DNA of 64,000 nucleotides from Martelella endophytica (GCF_000960975.1 NZ_CP010803.1:2694405-2758404), one strand, 5' to 3'; shown: positions 1 to 9,197, counted from the stretch's first letter. Numbers and translations are program-made. Notes: generated by a model not told the origin, from the sequence alone.

Positions 1-647
1 TCGTTTTTGCCGTGCCGCTGGTGACGATCGTGTCGCTGCTGCTGGCGCTGCTTTTGAAAAAGACCTTCTTCGGTTCCGGCGCGGTGCGCGCAGTCGTGTT
101 CTTCCCGGCGATGATCAGCCTGCTGATTACCGGCGTTGTGTGGAAATGGCTGTTCGGCTTCAATTCCGGGCTGATCAACTATGTGCTTTCTCTGGTGTCG
201 ATCGAGCCGGTTCCGTGGCTTCAGGATGCCTCGATGGCGCAGATCGCCGTCGTGCTCGTCTGGGTCTGGGCCAATGCCGGCTTCTACATGATGATCATCA
301 TCACCGGGCTGACGACGATCCCGGAAGAGCTTTACGAGGCGGCGCGTATCGATGCGGCAAGCCCGTGGCGGGCATTCTGGCGGATCACGCTGCCGCTTCT
401 GAAGCCGACGCTGTCGCTGGTGATGATCCTTGCCTCGGTCGAGGCGTTCAAGGTCTACGAGCTTGTCGTGTCACTGACAGGTGGCGGACCTGGCCGTTCG
501 ACGGTCTACCTGATCCAGACCATCTACGAGACCGCGTTCCGCAAGCCGAACGCCGCCGGTATCGCCGCTGCACAGTCCGCCATCCTGTTTGTCGCGCTGC
601 TGCTGCTCACCATCGTGCAATTGCGCATGTCGAGGGAGAAGACATGA
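1..647 (+). CDS. Sugar ABC transporter permease, CUT1/MalF-UgpA type (5' end outside window)
   Basis: Inner-membrane permease of a carbohydrate ABC importer. The frame is open from the left edge, so the GTG at 12 is probably internal and roughly 80-90 N-terminal residues are missing. Several hydrophobic segments are visible, and the cytoplasmic EAA loop that contacts the ATPase reads EELYEAARIDAA..WRAFWRITLP. The stop overlaps the ATG of the next permease (ATGA), so the two are translationally coupled. The downstream uronate enzymes suggest that the cargo is an oligouronide; that is inference. The ATPase and binding protein must lie upstream, outside the window. Confidence 0.93.
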   Translation, partial: VFAVPLVTIVSLLLALLLKKTFFGSGAVRAVVFFPAMISLLITGVVWKWLFGFNSGLINYVLSLVSIEPVPWLQDASMAQIAVVLVWVWANAGFYMMIIITGLTTIPEELYEAARIDAASPWRAFWRITLPLLKPTLSLVMILASVEAFKVYELVVSLTGGGPGRSTVYLIQTIYETAFRKPNAAGIAAAQSAILFVALLLLTIVQLRMSREKT

Positions 648-1459
648 ACCGTGCAAGATATCTGCGTGCGCCGCTCATCGTGCTCACGCTGGCGATGTTC
701 CTGCTGCCGCCGCTCTGGCTGCTGGCCAGCTCGCTGAAATCGTCCAAGGCGATCTTCGCCTGGCCGCCGCAGCTTCTGCCGACAAGCCCGACGCTGGAGA
801 ACTTCCGTGCCGCGATCTCGCAGGACAATTTCGGCCTCTACTTCCAGAACTCGCTATTCGTTGCGGTTGCCTCGGCGGCGCTGTCGGTGTTGATCAGTCT
901 GATGGCGGGCTACGCGCTCGCCAAGTTCCGCTTCAAGGGGGAAACGGTGATCTTCCTGATCATCATGTCGGCGCTGATGATCCCGTTGCAGATCATCCTC
1001 ATCCCGATCTTCATCATCCTCAAGGAACTGCATCTTCTGAACACGCTGTGGGGCCTGATCCTGGCGCCTGCGGCAACGCCGACGGGCGTGTTCATCATGC
1101 GTCAGTACATCCGCTCCATACCCGACAGCTTGCTCGAGGCGGCCCGCATCGACGGTACGCCGGAGTGGCGCATCTTCCTGCGCATCATCGTGCCGCTCAG
1201 CATTCCGGCCATCGCCGCCCTTGCCGCCTTCACCTTCGTCTGGCGCTGGAACGACTATCTCTGGCCCTATCTGCTGATCACTGATCAGTCGAAGTGGACG
1301 GTGCAGCTCGCGCTCGCCAACAATGTCGGGCAGTGGGATATCAACTGGCCGCGTCTTCTGGCAATGTCGGTGCTCTCGGTCATTCCGACGCTCGTGCTCT
1401 TCATCAGTCTTCAACGCTATTTCATGAGCGGCCTGCTCTCGGGCGCCACCAAGGAGTGA
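644..1459 (+). CDS. Sugar ABC transporter permease, CUT1/MalG-UgpE type
   Basis: Second permease subunit of the same importer, 271 residues, the usual length for the family. The start at 644 is fixed by the ATGA overlap with the preceding permease; a longer open frame reaching back to 140 is only a shadow of that gene. It begins with an N-terminal membrane segment (LIVLTLAMFLLPPLWLL) and carries a clear EAA loop (LLEAARIDGTPEWRIFLRI) near residue 165. About five further hydrophobic stretches follow. It would pair with the upstream permease to form the channel. The next gene follows after 27 bases with a GGAGG ribosome site, consistent with one operon running to 6780. Confidence 0.95.
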   Translation: MNRARYLRAPLIVLTLAMFLLPPLWLLASSLKSSKAIFAWPPQLLPTSPTLENFRAAISQDNFGLYFQNSLFVAVASAALSVLISLMAGYALAKFRFKGETVIFLIIMSALMIPLQIILIPIFIILKELHLLNTLWGLILAPAATPTGVFIMRQYIRSIPDSLLEAARIDGTPEWRIFLRIIVPLSIPAIAALAAFTFVWRWNDYLWPYLLITDQSKWTVQLALANNVGQWDINWPRLLAMSVLSVIPTLVLFISLQRYFMSGLLSGATKE

Positions 1460-1486
1460 GCGCTCGCGGCCGCGCGGAGGAAAATC

Positions 1487-3961
1487 ATGGCTCATCCGGC
1501 ATCCGGCCTTGCGAAAATCGTCAGGGCAGGGGACGCGCTTGCCCATTGGGAACTCTCGCCCGTCATCATCGCCGGTTTTCCCGGCATGCCAGCGCCGTCG
1601 CATGATCCCGTCGGCTACCGGTTTCGCAACGGTGTCCCCGGGCTCAGGCCATTGCCGTGTCGTGTAGCCTTCCTGAATGAAATGGCCGGGCGCCCGATTG
1701 CGCCATGGACGGGCTGGCGGACGGAGCGGGTGCATGCGCCGGCCGAAGGCGGTCGTGTGCTGTTCTCGGATTTTGCCTATACGCCGGAGCACAGGCGCGT
1801 CTGGTGCCGCTGCGTGCTCAAGGTCTCCGAGCCCGATCGCTATCGCTTCCGCCTTTCGACTTGCGGCGGGGTGCGAATCTGGCTGAACGGCGCCGAATGC
1901 GCCCGCTTCGAGCCTTTCGAACGCAATGTCGAGCATTCCGAAGAAATCTCGCTGGTGCTCGGCGCTGGCGAGAACGAGATCCTGCTGCACGCCGAAGACC
2001 TGTTCGAACGGGATACCGACTGGTTCTTCGAAATGGTCAGCCTGGATGAGCGGCCGATCGAGAACCGGATTGCCGCCGATGCCGATCCCGATCTCGTCGC
2101 AGCGCTTGCAAGGCTTGCGGGCACCGGCCGACCGCTCCACGATGTCACCACCGGCAACGATGCCTTCGTGCTGCGTTTTGACGAGGCCGTCGCCGTCGAT
2201 GTCCCGGTCACGATCAGGGTGCATTCGACCGGGCATGACCGCCAGACCTTCCTGCTGGAGGATCGCGTGCTCAAGGCAGGCGAGACCGACCTTCACGTCG
2301 CCGATGCCGGCAGGGTGCGCGACGGCTATCACCTCGTCGACATGACCTTCTCAGCCGGTGACGTCAGCGTCGAGCAGACGATCGGTGCCGCCTTTCTCAA
2401 GGTTGGGCGCGAGACTGATCTTGGCCCAACGCTGGAGGCGCGCAAGAAGGCGGCGCTCTCCCGGCTCTCGCGCAATGGCGACCGGCTCGCCGGCAAGGCG
2501 CTTGCCATGCTCGAGAGCGGCGAGGTCGATCCGGTCTCGCTGTTCGACATCCTCTCCTGGACGCTCGATCTGTTGGAAGCGCGCGAGGATTGCTCGGATT
2601 TCCACATGGTCGCGCTGCTGCTGATCTGGGACAGGCACCGCGACGCATTGCCGGAAGGCTTTGCCGAAAGGCTGCGCACTGCCATCCTGGGGTGGCGATA
2701 CTGGGTGGATGAGCCAAGCAATGACGTGATGTGGTTCTGGAGCGAGAACCATACGCTCTGCTTCCATGTCTGCCAGTTCATCGCCGGACGGCTTTTCCCG
2801 GACGATCGCTTCGAGTGCTCCGGCCGCAGCGGCCGCGAACAGCAGGCACTCGGCGAGGAGCGCCTTGGCGCCTGGCTCGACTCCATCGAGGAGCACGGCT
2901 TCATCGAATGGAACTCGGCTGCCTATTACCCGATCGATTTCATCGGCCTCTTCGCCATCTACATCTTTGCCGATGATCCGCTGAAAGCCCGCGCGAAGGG
3001 GCTGATCGACCGGCTGTTCCGCATGTTCAGCCTGCACACACTTGCCGGTGTCTCCGGCGGTTCGCAGGGACGTGCCTATGACAAGGAACTGCGGGCGGGG
3101 CCGCTGACGGAGCTTTCCTCCTTCGCCGCCGTTGCCTTTGGCGGTGGCTATCTCACTTCCGCTGTTCTGGCGCTTCCCTATTTCTGCGTCAGCGACTACG
3201 TGCCGCCGGCCGAATGCGCCGACTGGGCGAAGTGGGCCAATGCCGATGCTTTGCAGGCCCGTTATACGCAGGGCGTCGACCACAACGCTCATATCCAGCT
3301 GTTCCGCACCGATGCCGCGATGCTATCGACCGTCGTCGATCACGAGACGGGCGAGCACGGCCACCAGCAGCATGTTCTCGACGTGCTGCTTTCGGGCGAT
3401 CCAATGGCGCGGCTCTGGGTCAACCATCCGGGCGAGGAAGATCCATGGGGCGAGCAGCGCCCCTCCTTCTGGTCGGGCAACGGCGTTTTGCCGCGGCTTG
3501 CCGAGGATGGTGGCGTGGCCCTTGCGATCTACGATCTGAAGGACGCCCGCGTGCCTTTCACCCATCTGTTCGCACCGGAGGAGCACTTCGACAGGCTGGA
3601 GGCGAGAGACGGCTGGCTCTTTGCCGAAAGTGGTAATGGATACGCCGCTGTCTGGGCGGCAAACGGGCTTTCGCCGGTCAAAACCGGGCCGACGGGCGGT
3701 GTCGAGTGGCGCTCGGACGGCCGGGTCAACGGCTGGGTCGTCACTGTCGGCTCGAAATTGCGCGATGGCGATTTCGAAACCTTCGTCATCCGCCACCTTG
3801 CCGCGGAGACCGTTTTCGATGCCGCGAGCCGCAGCCTTTCCATCACCCTCGCCGGGCGGCAGCTCGCGCTTTTCTTCGACGGTCCGCTGACGGTGGACGG
3901 TGCGGAGCGCCCCTTCACTGCCTTCACGGTCGAGCCGCAGGTCAGCCTCGTTTCCGTCTGA
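1487..3961 (+). CDS. Uncharacterised 824-residue protein, possible alpha/alpha-toroid polysaccharide lyase
   Basis: I do not recognise a named family. The start at 1487 follows GCGGAGGAAAATC, a strong ribosome site. There is no signal peptide, so a cytoplasmic protein is likely. The first ~200 residues look like a beta-rich module (RYRFRLSTCGGVRIWLNG, as in PA14 or carbohydrate-binding sandwiches). The middle (about 300-620) is helical and aromatic with W-S-E-N-H at residues 418-422 and E-W-N-S-A-A-Y-Y at 474-481. The last ~200 residues are beta-rich again. A toroid followed by a beta-sandwich, with Asn-His and Tyr in the helical part, resembles polysaccharide lyases of the PL8/PL12/PL21 fold. 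With GH105 and KduI next door, a role in making unsaturated oligouronides is a reasonable inference; a hydrolase is the alternative. Confidence 0.8.
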   Translation: MAHPASGLAKIVRAGDALAHWELSPVIIAGFPGMPAPSHDPVGYRFRNGVPGLRPLPCRVAFLNEMAGRPIAPWTGWRTERVHAPAEGGRVLFSDFAYTPEHRRVWCRCVLKVSEPDRYRFRLSTCGGVRIWLNGAECARFEPFERNVEHSEEISLVLGAGENEILLHAEDLFERDTDWFFEMVSLDERPIENRIAADADPDLVAALARLAGTGRPLHDVTTGNDAFVLRFDEAVAVDVPVTIRVHSTGHDRQTFLLEDRVLKAGETDLHVADAGRVRDGYHLVDMTFSAGDVSVEQTIGAAFLKVGRETDLGPTLEARKKAALSRLSRNGDRLAGKALAMLESGEVDPVSLFDILSWTLDLLEAREDCSDFHMVALLLIWDRHRDALPEGFAERLRTAILGWRYWVDEPSNDVMWFWSENHTLCFHVCQFIAGRLFPDDRFECSGRSGREQQALGEERLGAWLDSIEEHGFIEWNSAAYYPIDFIGLFAIYIFADDPLKARAKGLIDRLFRMFSLHTLAGVSGGSQGRAYDKELRAGPLTELSSFAAVAFGGGYLTSAVLALPYFCVSDYVPPAECADWAKWANADALQARYTQGVDHNAHIQLFRTDAAMLSTVVDHETGEHGHQQHVLDVLLSGDPMARLWVNHPGEEDPWGEQRPSFWSGNGVLPRLAEDGGVALAIYDLKDARVPFTHLFAPEEHFDRLEARDGWLFAESGNGYAAVWAANGLSPVKTGPTGGVEWRSDGRVNGWVVTVGSKLRDGDFETFVIRHLAAETVFDAASRSLSITLAGRQLALFFDGPLTVDGAERPFTAFTVEPQVSLVSV

Positions 3962-4023
3962 CCGACCGCCGACGGTCCCTTTGAAACCCTCCTCTCCCGC
4001 GCTTGTTACGGCAGAGGGACGAA

Positions 4024-4827
4024 ATGCAGACAGGATTGAGCATGAACGAGTGCCGCATTTTTCCAACGCCCGAAGCCATCGGCCGCCACGTGGCAGAGAC
4101 CATTCTTGACGGCTTCGACGCGGCCCGGGCTGCCGGCAAGACCTATCTCCTCGGATGCCCGACCGGGCGCACGCCGCGACCGGTTTATTCAGCACTTGCC
4201 GATATGCTGCGGCAGGCACCACGCGATCTTTCCGGGCTCGTTCTGGTGATGATGGATGAATATGTACTGGCCGATACCGCCGGCGCCTTGCGGCTCGCGG
4301 CGCCCGAGGCGCACTATTCATGCCAGGGGTTCGCCGAGCGAGAGATCCGCCAGTTTCTGAACGCTGCCCTGCCGCCTGAAGATCAACTGCCCGCCGAAAA
4401 CGTTTGGTTTGCGGATATTGATGAGCCTGAGGCCTATGACCGGCGTATTGCCGAGGCAGGTGGGCTCGATTTCTTCATCCTCGCTTCCGGTGCCAGCGAT
4501 GGCCATGTGGCCTTCAATCCGCCGGGTACGCCACGGCACTCGCGCACCCGCGTCGTCACGCTTGCCGAGGAAACCCGTATCGACAACATGTCGACCTTTC
4601 CGGGTTTCGCGGACATCTCGGAGGTGCCGACCCACGGCATTTCGGTCGGGCTGGAGACGATTGCGGGGGCACGCGATGCGGCGATGATCCTCACCGGCGC
4701 CGGCAAGCAACTTGCCTTCCAGCGGATTACCGGCACGCGGGGTTTCGACCCGGACTGGCCGGCAAGCATCGTCCACGATTGCGCGAAGAACCTGATCCTG
4801 GCCGATCCCGCCGCTGCCGGACACTGA
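4024..4827 (+). CDS. Glucosamine-6-phosphate deaminase/isomerase-like protein (NagB family)
   Basis: Sugar-phosphate isomerase fold, 267 residues. The phosphate-binding loop is LGCPTGRTP. The MDEYV motif has the general-base Asp at residue 78, and SDGHVAFNPPG gives Asp159 and His161, matching the catalytic Asp and Asp-x-His of E. coli NagB. The conserved VPTHGISVG segment follows. Start 4024 was chosen for AGAGGG six bases upstream; a TTG at 4003 and an ATG at 4042 are alternatives. NagB proteins turn glucosamine-6-P into fructose-6-P and ammonia. Its place between a lyase-like gene and GH105/KduI suggests the substrate contains amino sugar as well as uronate, or that this paralogue has another sugar phosphate. 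Confidence 0.85.
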   Translation: MQTGLSMNECRIFPTPEAIGRHVAETILDGFDAARAAGKTYLLGCPTGRTPRPVYSALADMLRQAPRDLSGLVLVMMDEYVLADTAGALRLAAPEAHYSCQGFAEREIRQFLNAALPPEDQLPAENVWFADIDEPEAYDRRIAEAGGLDFFILASGASDGHVAFNPPGTPRHSRTRVVTLAEETRIDNMSTFPGFADISEVPTHGISVGLETIAGARDAAMILTGAGKQLAFQRITGTRGFDPDWPASIVHDCAKNLILADPAAAGH

Positions 4828-4855
4828 AAATCAAGAACATACGGAGGAAACGCCG

Positions 4856-5944
4856 ATGATCGATCGTGCGCTGTTGACCGACCGGATCGACCGCCTTGTC
4901 GGCGGGCTGACCGGCCTGAAGGATGAAGGCCATTTCGATGAGCCCAATCTCGATGGCACCAAGGGCGACTATGTCAGCTTCGACAGCTGGGAATGGCCGC
5001 AGGGCGTCGGGCTTTATGGTCTCGCCCAGCTCTGGCTGCAGACCGGCGACGACAAGGCCAAGGCCATTCTCGAGGCCTGGTACGCCAATCAGCTGGCCGC
5101 GGGCCTGCCATCGCAGAACGTCAATACCACGGCGCCGATGCTGGCGCTTTCCCTGCTCTGGCGCAAGACGCGCGAGGAGAAATGGGAAGCACCGATGCGC
5201 GACTGGGCCGATACAATCCTGTCATCGATGCCGCGCACGCCCTCGGGCGGCTTCCAGCACAATGTCTCCGACAAGATCAATGACAACGAATTGTGGGACG
5301 ACACGCTGTTCATGGTGGCACTGTTTCTCGCGAGTTACGGCGAGGGCGCTGGGCGTGCCGATCTCGTGGAGGAGGCGAAGTTCCAGTTTCTCGTCCACAC
5401 GCTCTATCTTTCGGAGCCCGAAACCGGCCTCTGGTTCCATGGCTGGACATTTGATGGCAACCACAACTTCGCCCGGGCGCGCTGGGCGCGCGGCAATTCC
5501 TGGATATCCGCCGGCATGCTGGATCTGCTGGAACTGGCAGAGCTCGACGATGGCTCGCGGCGCTATTTCGAGATGGTGGTGAAGAGCCAGCTCGACGCCC
5601 TGATCGCGCTGCAGGCGGAAAGCGGCGCCTGGCACACGCTTGTCGACGATCCGGAGAGCTATGAGGAAATCTCGGCAACGGCAGCCATCGGCTATGCGCT
5701 CTTGAAGGGCGCGCGGCTAGGCATCGGCCCGGAAAGCTGGCGCGATGCCGGACTGAAGGCACTCGATGCGGTGATCGCCAATATCGGAGACGACGGCGTC
5801 GTTGCCAACGTTTCCTATGGCACCCGCATGGGCCACGACCTGCAGTTCTACCGCGATATTCCGCTCCACCCGACCGCCTATGGCCAGTCAATGGCGCTTC
5901 TGTGCCTGGTCGAGGCGCTCAATCTGACGAAGGGAGAAGCCTGA
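4856..5944 (+). CDS. Unsaturated rhamnogalacturonyl/uronyl hydrolase, GH105 (GH88-like)
   Basis: 362 residues, the size of GH105 enzymes such as YteR. These enzymes hydrate the C4=C5 double bond of the terminal unsaturated uronate left by polysaccharide lyases and so release it from the oligosaccharide. The (alpha/alpha)6-barrel signatures seen are WPQGVGLYGLAQLW near residue 45, LWDDTLFMVALF (Asp149 is the likely catalytic acid, equivalent to YteR Asp143) and ARWARGNSWISAG near 210. There is no signal peptide, so it acts in the cytoplasm after import. The start has GGAGG nine bases upstream. Its stop overlaps the kduI start by one base (TGATG). GH88 on glycosaminoglycan disaccharides is the alternative specificity. 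Confidence 0.9.
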   Translation: MIDRALLTDRIDRLVGGLTGLKDEGHFDEPNLDGTKGDYVSFDSWEWPQGVGLYGLAQLWLQTGDDKAKAILEAWYANQLAAGLPSQNVNTTAPMLALSLLWRKTREEKWEAPMRDWADTILSSMPRTPSGGFQHNVSDKINDNELWDDTLFMVALFLASYGEGAGRADLVEEAKFQFLVHTLYLSEPETGLWFHGWTFDGNHNFARARWARGNSWISAGMLDLLELAELDDGSRRYFEMVVKSQLDALIALQAESGAWHTLVDDPESYEEISATAAIGYALLKGARLGIGPESWRDAGLKALDAVIANIGDDGVVANVSYGTRMGHDLQFYRDIPLHPTAYGQSMALLCLVEALNLTKGEA

Positions 5945-6780
5945 TGATCATCGACACCCGCTATTCCATGTCGCCGCGCGACATCGTCGGTGCGGACAAT
6001 CAGCGACTGCGCGAAGACTTCCTGCTGGAGACGCTGTTCGAGAAGGACCGGCTCAATCTGGTCTACACGCATATCGATCGTATGATCGTTGGCGGCGCGA
6101 TACCGGCCGAAGCGGCGCTGGAGATTTCCGATGGTGCTGCGGTCGGCACGGAAGGCTTTTTCGACGCACGCGAAATGGGGATCGCCAATCTCGGTGGCGC
6201 CGGCGTCGTCGAGGTGGATGGCCAGCGTTTCGAGGTTGCCAACCGCGATGTCGTCTATGTCGGGCGCGGCACCAAGGCGGTGACCTTGTCATCTCTCGCG
6301 GCGGATGAGCCGGCGCACTTTTACATGAACTCGGTGCCTGCCGGCGTCGACCTTCCCTCGGTCCTGATCACCAAGGCGCAGTCAAAGCCTGTGACCATGG
6401 GGGACGAGGCGCGGGCCAACAAGCGCACGCTTCGCATGTACATCCATCCGGAAGTCTCGCCGAGCTGCCTTCTGCTGATGGGAATTACCCAGCTCGCCCC
6501 CGGCAGCATCTGGAACACCGAGCCGCCGCATGTCCACGAGCGTCGCATGGAGGCCTATCTCTATTTCGACCTCGCGCCGGAAGACAGGGTCATGCATTTC
6601 ATGGGCGAACCGTCCGAAGTGCGCGCGCTGAGCGTCGCCAACCTGCAGGGCGTCCTGTCGCCGGCATGGTCGATCCATATGGGCGCGGGCACCGGCCCCT
6701 ATGCCTTCGTCTGGGGCATGACCGGCGAAAACCAGGCCTATAACGACGTTACCCCTGTCGCCATTGTCGACCTGCGGTAA
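5944..6780 (+). CDS. kduI: 5-dehydro-4-deoxy-D-glucuronate isomerase (KduI)
   Basis: Converts 4-deoxy-L-threo-5-hexosulose uronate, the product of GH105/GH88 and oligogalacturonate lyases, to 3-deoxy-D-glycero-2,5-hexodiulosonate. 278 residues, exactly the family length. The zinc ligands His196, His198, Glu203 (HVHERRMEA) and His245 (SIHMG) fall at the same residue numbers as in E. coli KduI, which is strong support. The start at 5944 is shared with the previous stop codon; a longer frame from 5902 is not needed. It is the last gene of the uronate operon. KduD and the KDG kinase/aldolase steps are not in this window and must be supplied elsewhere. Confidence 0.97.
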   Translation: MIIDTRYSMSPRDIVGADNQRLREDFLLETLFEKDRLNLVYTHIDRMIVGGAIPAEAALEISDGAAVGTEGFFDAREMGIANLGGAGVVEVDGQRFEVANRDVVYVGRGTKAVTLSSLAADEPAHFYMNSVPAGVDLPSVLITKAQSKPVTMGDEARANKRTLRMYIHPEVSPSCLLLMGITQLAPGSIWNTEPPHVHERRMEAYLYFDLAPEDRVMHFMGEPSEVRALSVANLQGVLSPAWSIHMGAGTGPYAFVWGMTGENQAYNDVTPVAIVDLR

Positions 6781-6793
6781 GCGCGCCATCGCA

Positions 6794-7678
6794 TCATCCC
6801 AGCCGGGCCGAGGCGTAGGTGCCAGGGCTCGGGGGGAAGACGACGGTCTTGTTGCCGTTGATGAACAGACGGTGATGGATATGGGCCTCGACGGCGCGGG
6901 CGAGCACCTGCGCTTCGACATCGCGACCGATGGCGACATAATCTTCCGCCGATTGCGCATGGGTGATGCGCACCGTGTCCTGCTCGATGATCGGGCCTTC
7001 GTCGAGATCGGCGGTGACATAGTGCGCCGTCGCCCCGATCAGCTTCACACCCCGCCCATAGGCCTGCTTGTAGGGGTTGGCACCCTTGAAGCTCGGCAGG
7101 AATGAGTGGTGGATGTTGATGATGCGTCCCGACATCTTCTGGCAGAGCTGGTCCGACAGGATCTGCATGTAGCGGGCCAGCACGACCAGTTCGGTGCCGG
7201 AGCGTTCGACGATGTCCATCAGCTCGGCTTCGGCCTCGGCCTTGTTCTCCCTGGTCACCCGGATTTGGTGGAAGGGGAGGTCGTGGTTCACCACCAGTTT
7301 CTGATAGTCGAGGTGGTTCGAGACGACGCCGACGATGTCGACGGGCAACGCGCCGATCTTCCAGCGGTAGAGCAGATCGTTGAGGCAATGGCCGAAGCGC
7401 GACACCATGAGCAGCACCTTCATCCGCTCGCTGGCGTCTTGAAAGCGGTAGTCCATGCCGAACTTATCCGCGACGACGGCAAAGCCTGCTTCGAGGCTTT
7501 CACGCGTCGAAGACGTCTCCGTGGAAAACCGCACCCGCATGAAGAAACGGCCGGTCTCCATGTCGTCGAACTGCGAGCTGTCGGTGATGTTGCAGCCTTC
7601 GCCGGCGAGAAAGCCGGAGATGGCTGCGACAATGCCGCGGGTCGATTGGCAGGCGACGGTCAGGGTGATGGTGTTCAT
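6794..7678 (-). CDS. purU: Formyltetrahydrofolate deformylase (PurU)
   Basis: Hydrolyses 10-formyl-tetrahydrofolate to formate and tetrahydrofolate. 294 residues: an N-terminal ACT-type domain (about 1-85, TLTVACQSTRGIVAAISGFL) and a formyltransferase-type catalytic domain. The latter includes the family signatures NIHHSFLPSFKGANPY and TADLDEGPIIEQD, with Asn/His/Asp in the expected order (HHSFLP and DLDEGPI). It converges on kduI, 13 bases apart. As the last gene of the gmaS/mgs block it probably recycles folate and disposes of C1 units released when N-methylglutamate is oxidised. purU is a frequent companion of this pathway. Confidence 0.96.
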   Translation of the reverse strand: MNTITLTVACQSTRGIVAAISGFLAGEGCNITDSSQFDDMETGRFFMRVRFSTETSSTRESLEAGFAVVADKFGMDYRFQDASERMKVLLMVSRFGHCLNDLLYRWKIGALPVDIVGVVSNHLDYQKLVVNHDLPFHQIRVTRENKAEAEAELMDIVERSGTELVVLARYMQILSDQLCQKMSGRIINIHHSFLPSFKGANPYKQAYGRGVKLIGATAHYVTADLDEGPIIEQDTVRITHAQSAEDYVAIGRDVEAQVLARAVEAHIHHRLFINGNKTVVFPPSPGTYASARLG

Positions 7679-7766
7679 GGTTTGGGCTTCCGGATATGCG
7701 AGCGGAATGGTTCCGGCGGGGCTCTGCCAGCCGGTGGCTGAATGATCGGGCCCGTTTGGGCCTGTC

Positions 7767-9071
7767 TCAGACGTCGAGCGTGTGCTGGCGTTCCCAGCGG
7801 CTGAAGTGCGAGCAGAAACTGTTCCACTCGAGGCGCTTCTGTTTCAGGTAGGCGCGTGAAAAGTCCTTGCCGAGCATGCCGGTCAGCTCATCGTCGCTCT
7901 CGAAGGCGCGCAGCGCATCGAGGAGGTTGAGCGGAAGTTGCGGCGCGTCCGTCACCTTGTGGCCTTCGGAATACATGTCGATGTCATAATGCGGGCCGGG
8001 ATCGGCCTCGTTGTGCAGGCCGCTGAGCCCGGCGGCGAGGATGACCGATTGCAGGAGATACGGATTGACCGCGCCATCGGCGAGCCGGAGCTCGAAACGG
8101 CCGGGGCCTGGCACACGCACCATATGGGTGCGGTTGTTGCCGGTCCAGGTGACCGTGTTTGGTGCCCATGTGGCGCCCGAAAGCGTGCGCGGTGCGTTGA
8201 TGCGCTTGTAGGAATTCACGGTGGGATTGGTGATTGCGGCCAGCGCCTCGGCGTGGCGCATGATGCCGCCGAGGAAGTGCTTGCCCTTGGCCGAGAGCCC
8301 GAAGGGCATGTCGTTGTCGGCGAAGGCGTTGACCTTGCCGTCAAGGTCCCAGACGGAAATATGGGCGTGGCAGCCATTGCCGGTGAGGTTCTGGAACGGC
8401 TTGGGCATGAAGGTCGCTCTCAGCCCATGCTTTTCGGCGATCGACTTCACCATGAACTTGAAGAAGGAATGCTTGTCGGCCGTCTTCAGCACGTCGTCAT
8501 ATTCCCAGTTCATCTCGAACTGGCCGTTGGCGTCCTCATGGTCGTTCTGATAGGGCTTCCAGCCGAGTTCCAGCATGTAGTCGCAGATCTCGGCGATCAC
8601 GTCATAGCGGCGCATCACGGCCTGCTGGTCGTAGCAGGGCTTTTCCGCCGTATCGAGGCCGTCGGAGATTTCCGAGCCATCGGGGGAGACCAGGAAGAAT
8701 TCCGGCTCGACGCCCGTCTTGACCCGCAAGCCTTCTTCCGCGGCGGCGGCAACCAGTTTCTTCAGCACCACGCGTGGCGCCTGGTCGAGCGGTGCCTCGT
8801 TCATCACGCAGTCGGCGGCGACCCAGGCCACTTCCCGCTTCCAGGGGAGCTGGATGACGGAGCTTGCGTCCGGCACGGCGAACAGGTCGGGATGGGCCGG
8901 GCTCAGGTCGAGCCAGGTGGCAAAGCCGGCAAAGCCGGCACCATCCTGCTGCATTTCGGCGATCGCCTGCGCCGGCACGAGCTTTGCCCGCTGGCCGCCG
9001 AAGAGATCGGTATAGCTGATCATGAAATACTTGATGCCGTTTTCGGCCGCATACTGTGAAAGGTCCAGCAC
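7767..9071 (-). CDS. gmaS: Gamma-glutamylmethylamide synthetase / type III glutamine-synthetase-like (GmaS, GlnT)
   Basis: Glutamine-synthetase fold, 434 residues from a GTG start at 9071 that has AAGGGG nine bases upstream; a TTG at 9101 would add ten residues. It begins DLSQYAAENGIKYFMISYTDLFG, the signature of the GlnT/GmaS subfamily. It retains the catalytic glutamate-rich motifs (GVEPEFFL, DHEDANGQFEMNW, NGCHAHISVW) and the arginine-containing RVPGPGRFELRLAD. GmaS ligates methylamine to glutamate using ATP. Adjacent mgsABC and the nearby mgd genes favour GmaS over a plain glutamine synthetase. There is a 126-base gap to mgsC, longer than other gaps in the block. Confidence 0.88.
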   Translation of the reverse strand: MLDLSQYAAENGIKYFMISYTDLFGGQRAKLVPAQAIAEMQQDGAGFAGFATWLDLSPAHPDLFAVPDASSVIQLPWKREVAWVAADCVMNEAPLDQAPRVVLKKLVAAAAEEGLRVKTGVEPEFFLVSPDGSEISDGLDTAEKPCYDQQAVMRRYDVIAEICDYMLELGWKPYQNDHEDANGQFEMNWEYDDVLKTADKHSFFKFMVKSIAEKHGLRATFMPKPFQNLTGNGCHAHISVWDLDGKVNAFADNDMPFGLSAKGKHFLGGIMRHAEALAAITNPTVNSYKRINAPRTLSGATWAPNTVTWTGNNRTHMVRVPGPGRFELRLADGAVNPYLLQSVILAAGLSGLHNEADPGPHYDIDMYSEGHKVTDAPQLPLNLLDALRAFESDDELTGMLGKDFSRAYLKQKRLEWNSFCSHFSRWERQHTLDV

Positions 9072-9197
9072 TGCGTCGTTCCCCTTGTTGTCTTTAGTCA
9101 AAAATCGGATCGCAGGCGCGGCATGCCCTTGTTTGCCGGGCGAGGCCGCTGAAATCGGGTATAAGCTGCCGGGCCGAAGCCGGTCCGGCCAATACGT

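Noticed and set aside
854..2332. 492-codon minus-strand open frame over the permease and 824-residue gene
   Set aside because: The plus-strand permease and the ribosome site at 1475 explain the region; the antisense product is rich in Arg, His and Asp without domains.
8925..8945. Short tandem repeat GGCAAAGCC within gmaS
   Set aside because: It encodes the in-frame AGFAGF segment of the protein and has only two copies.
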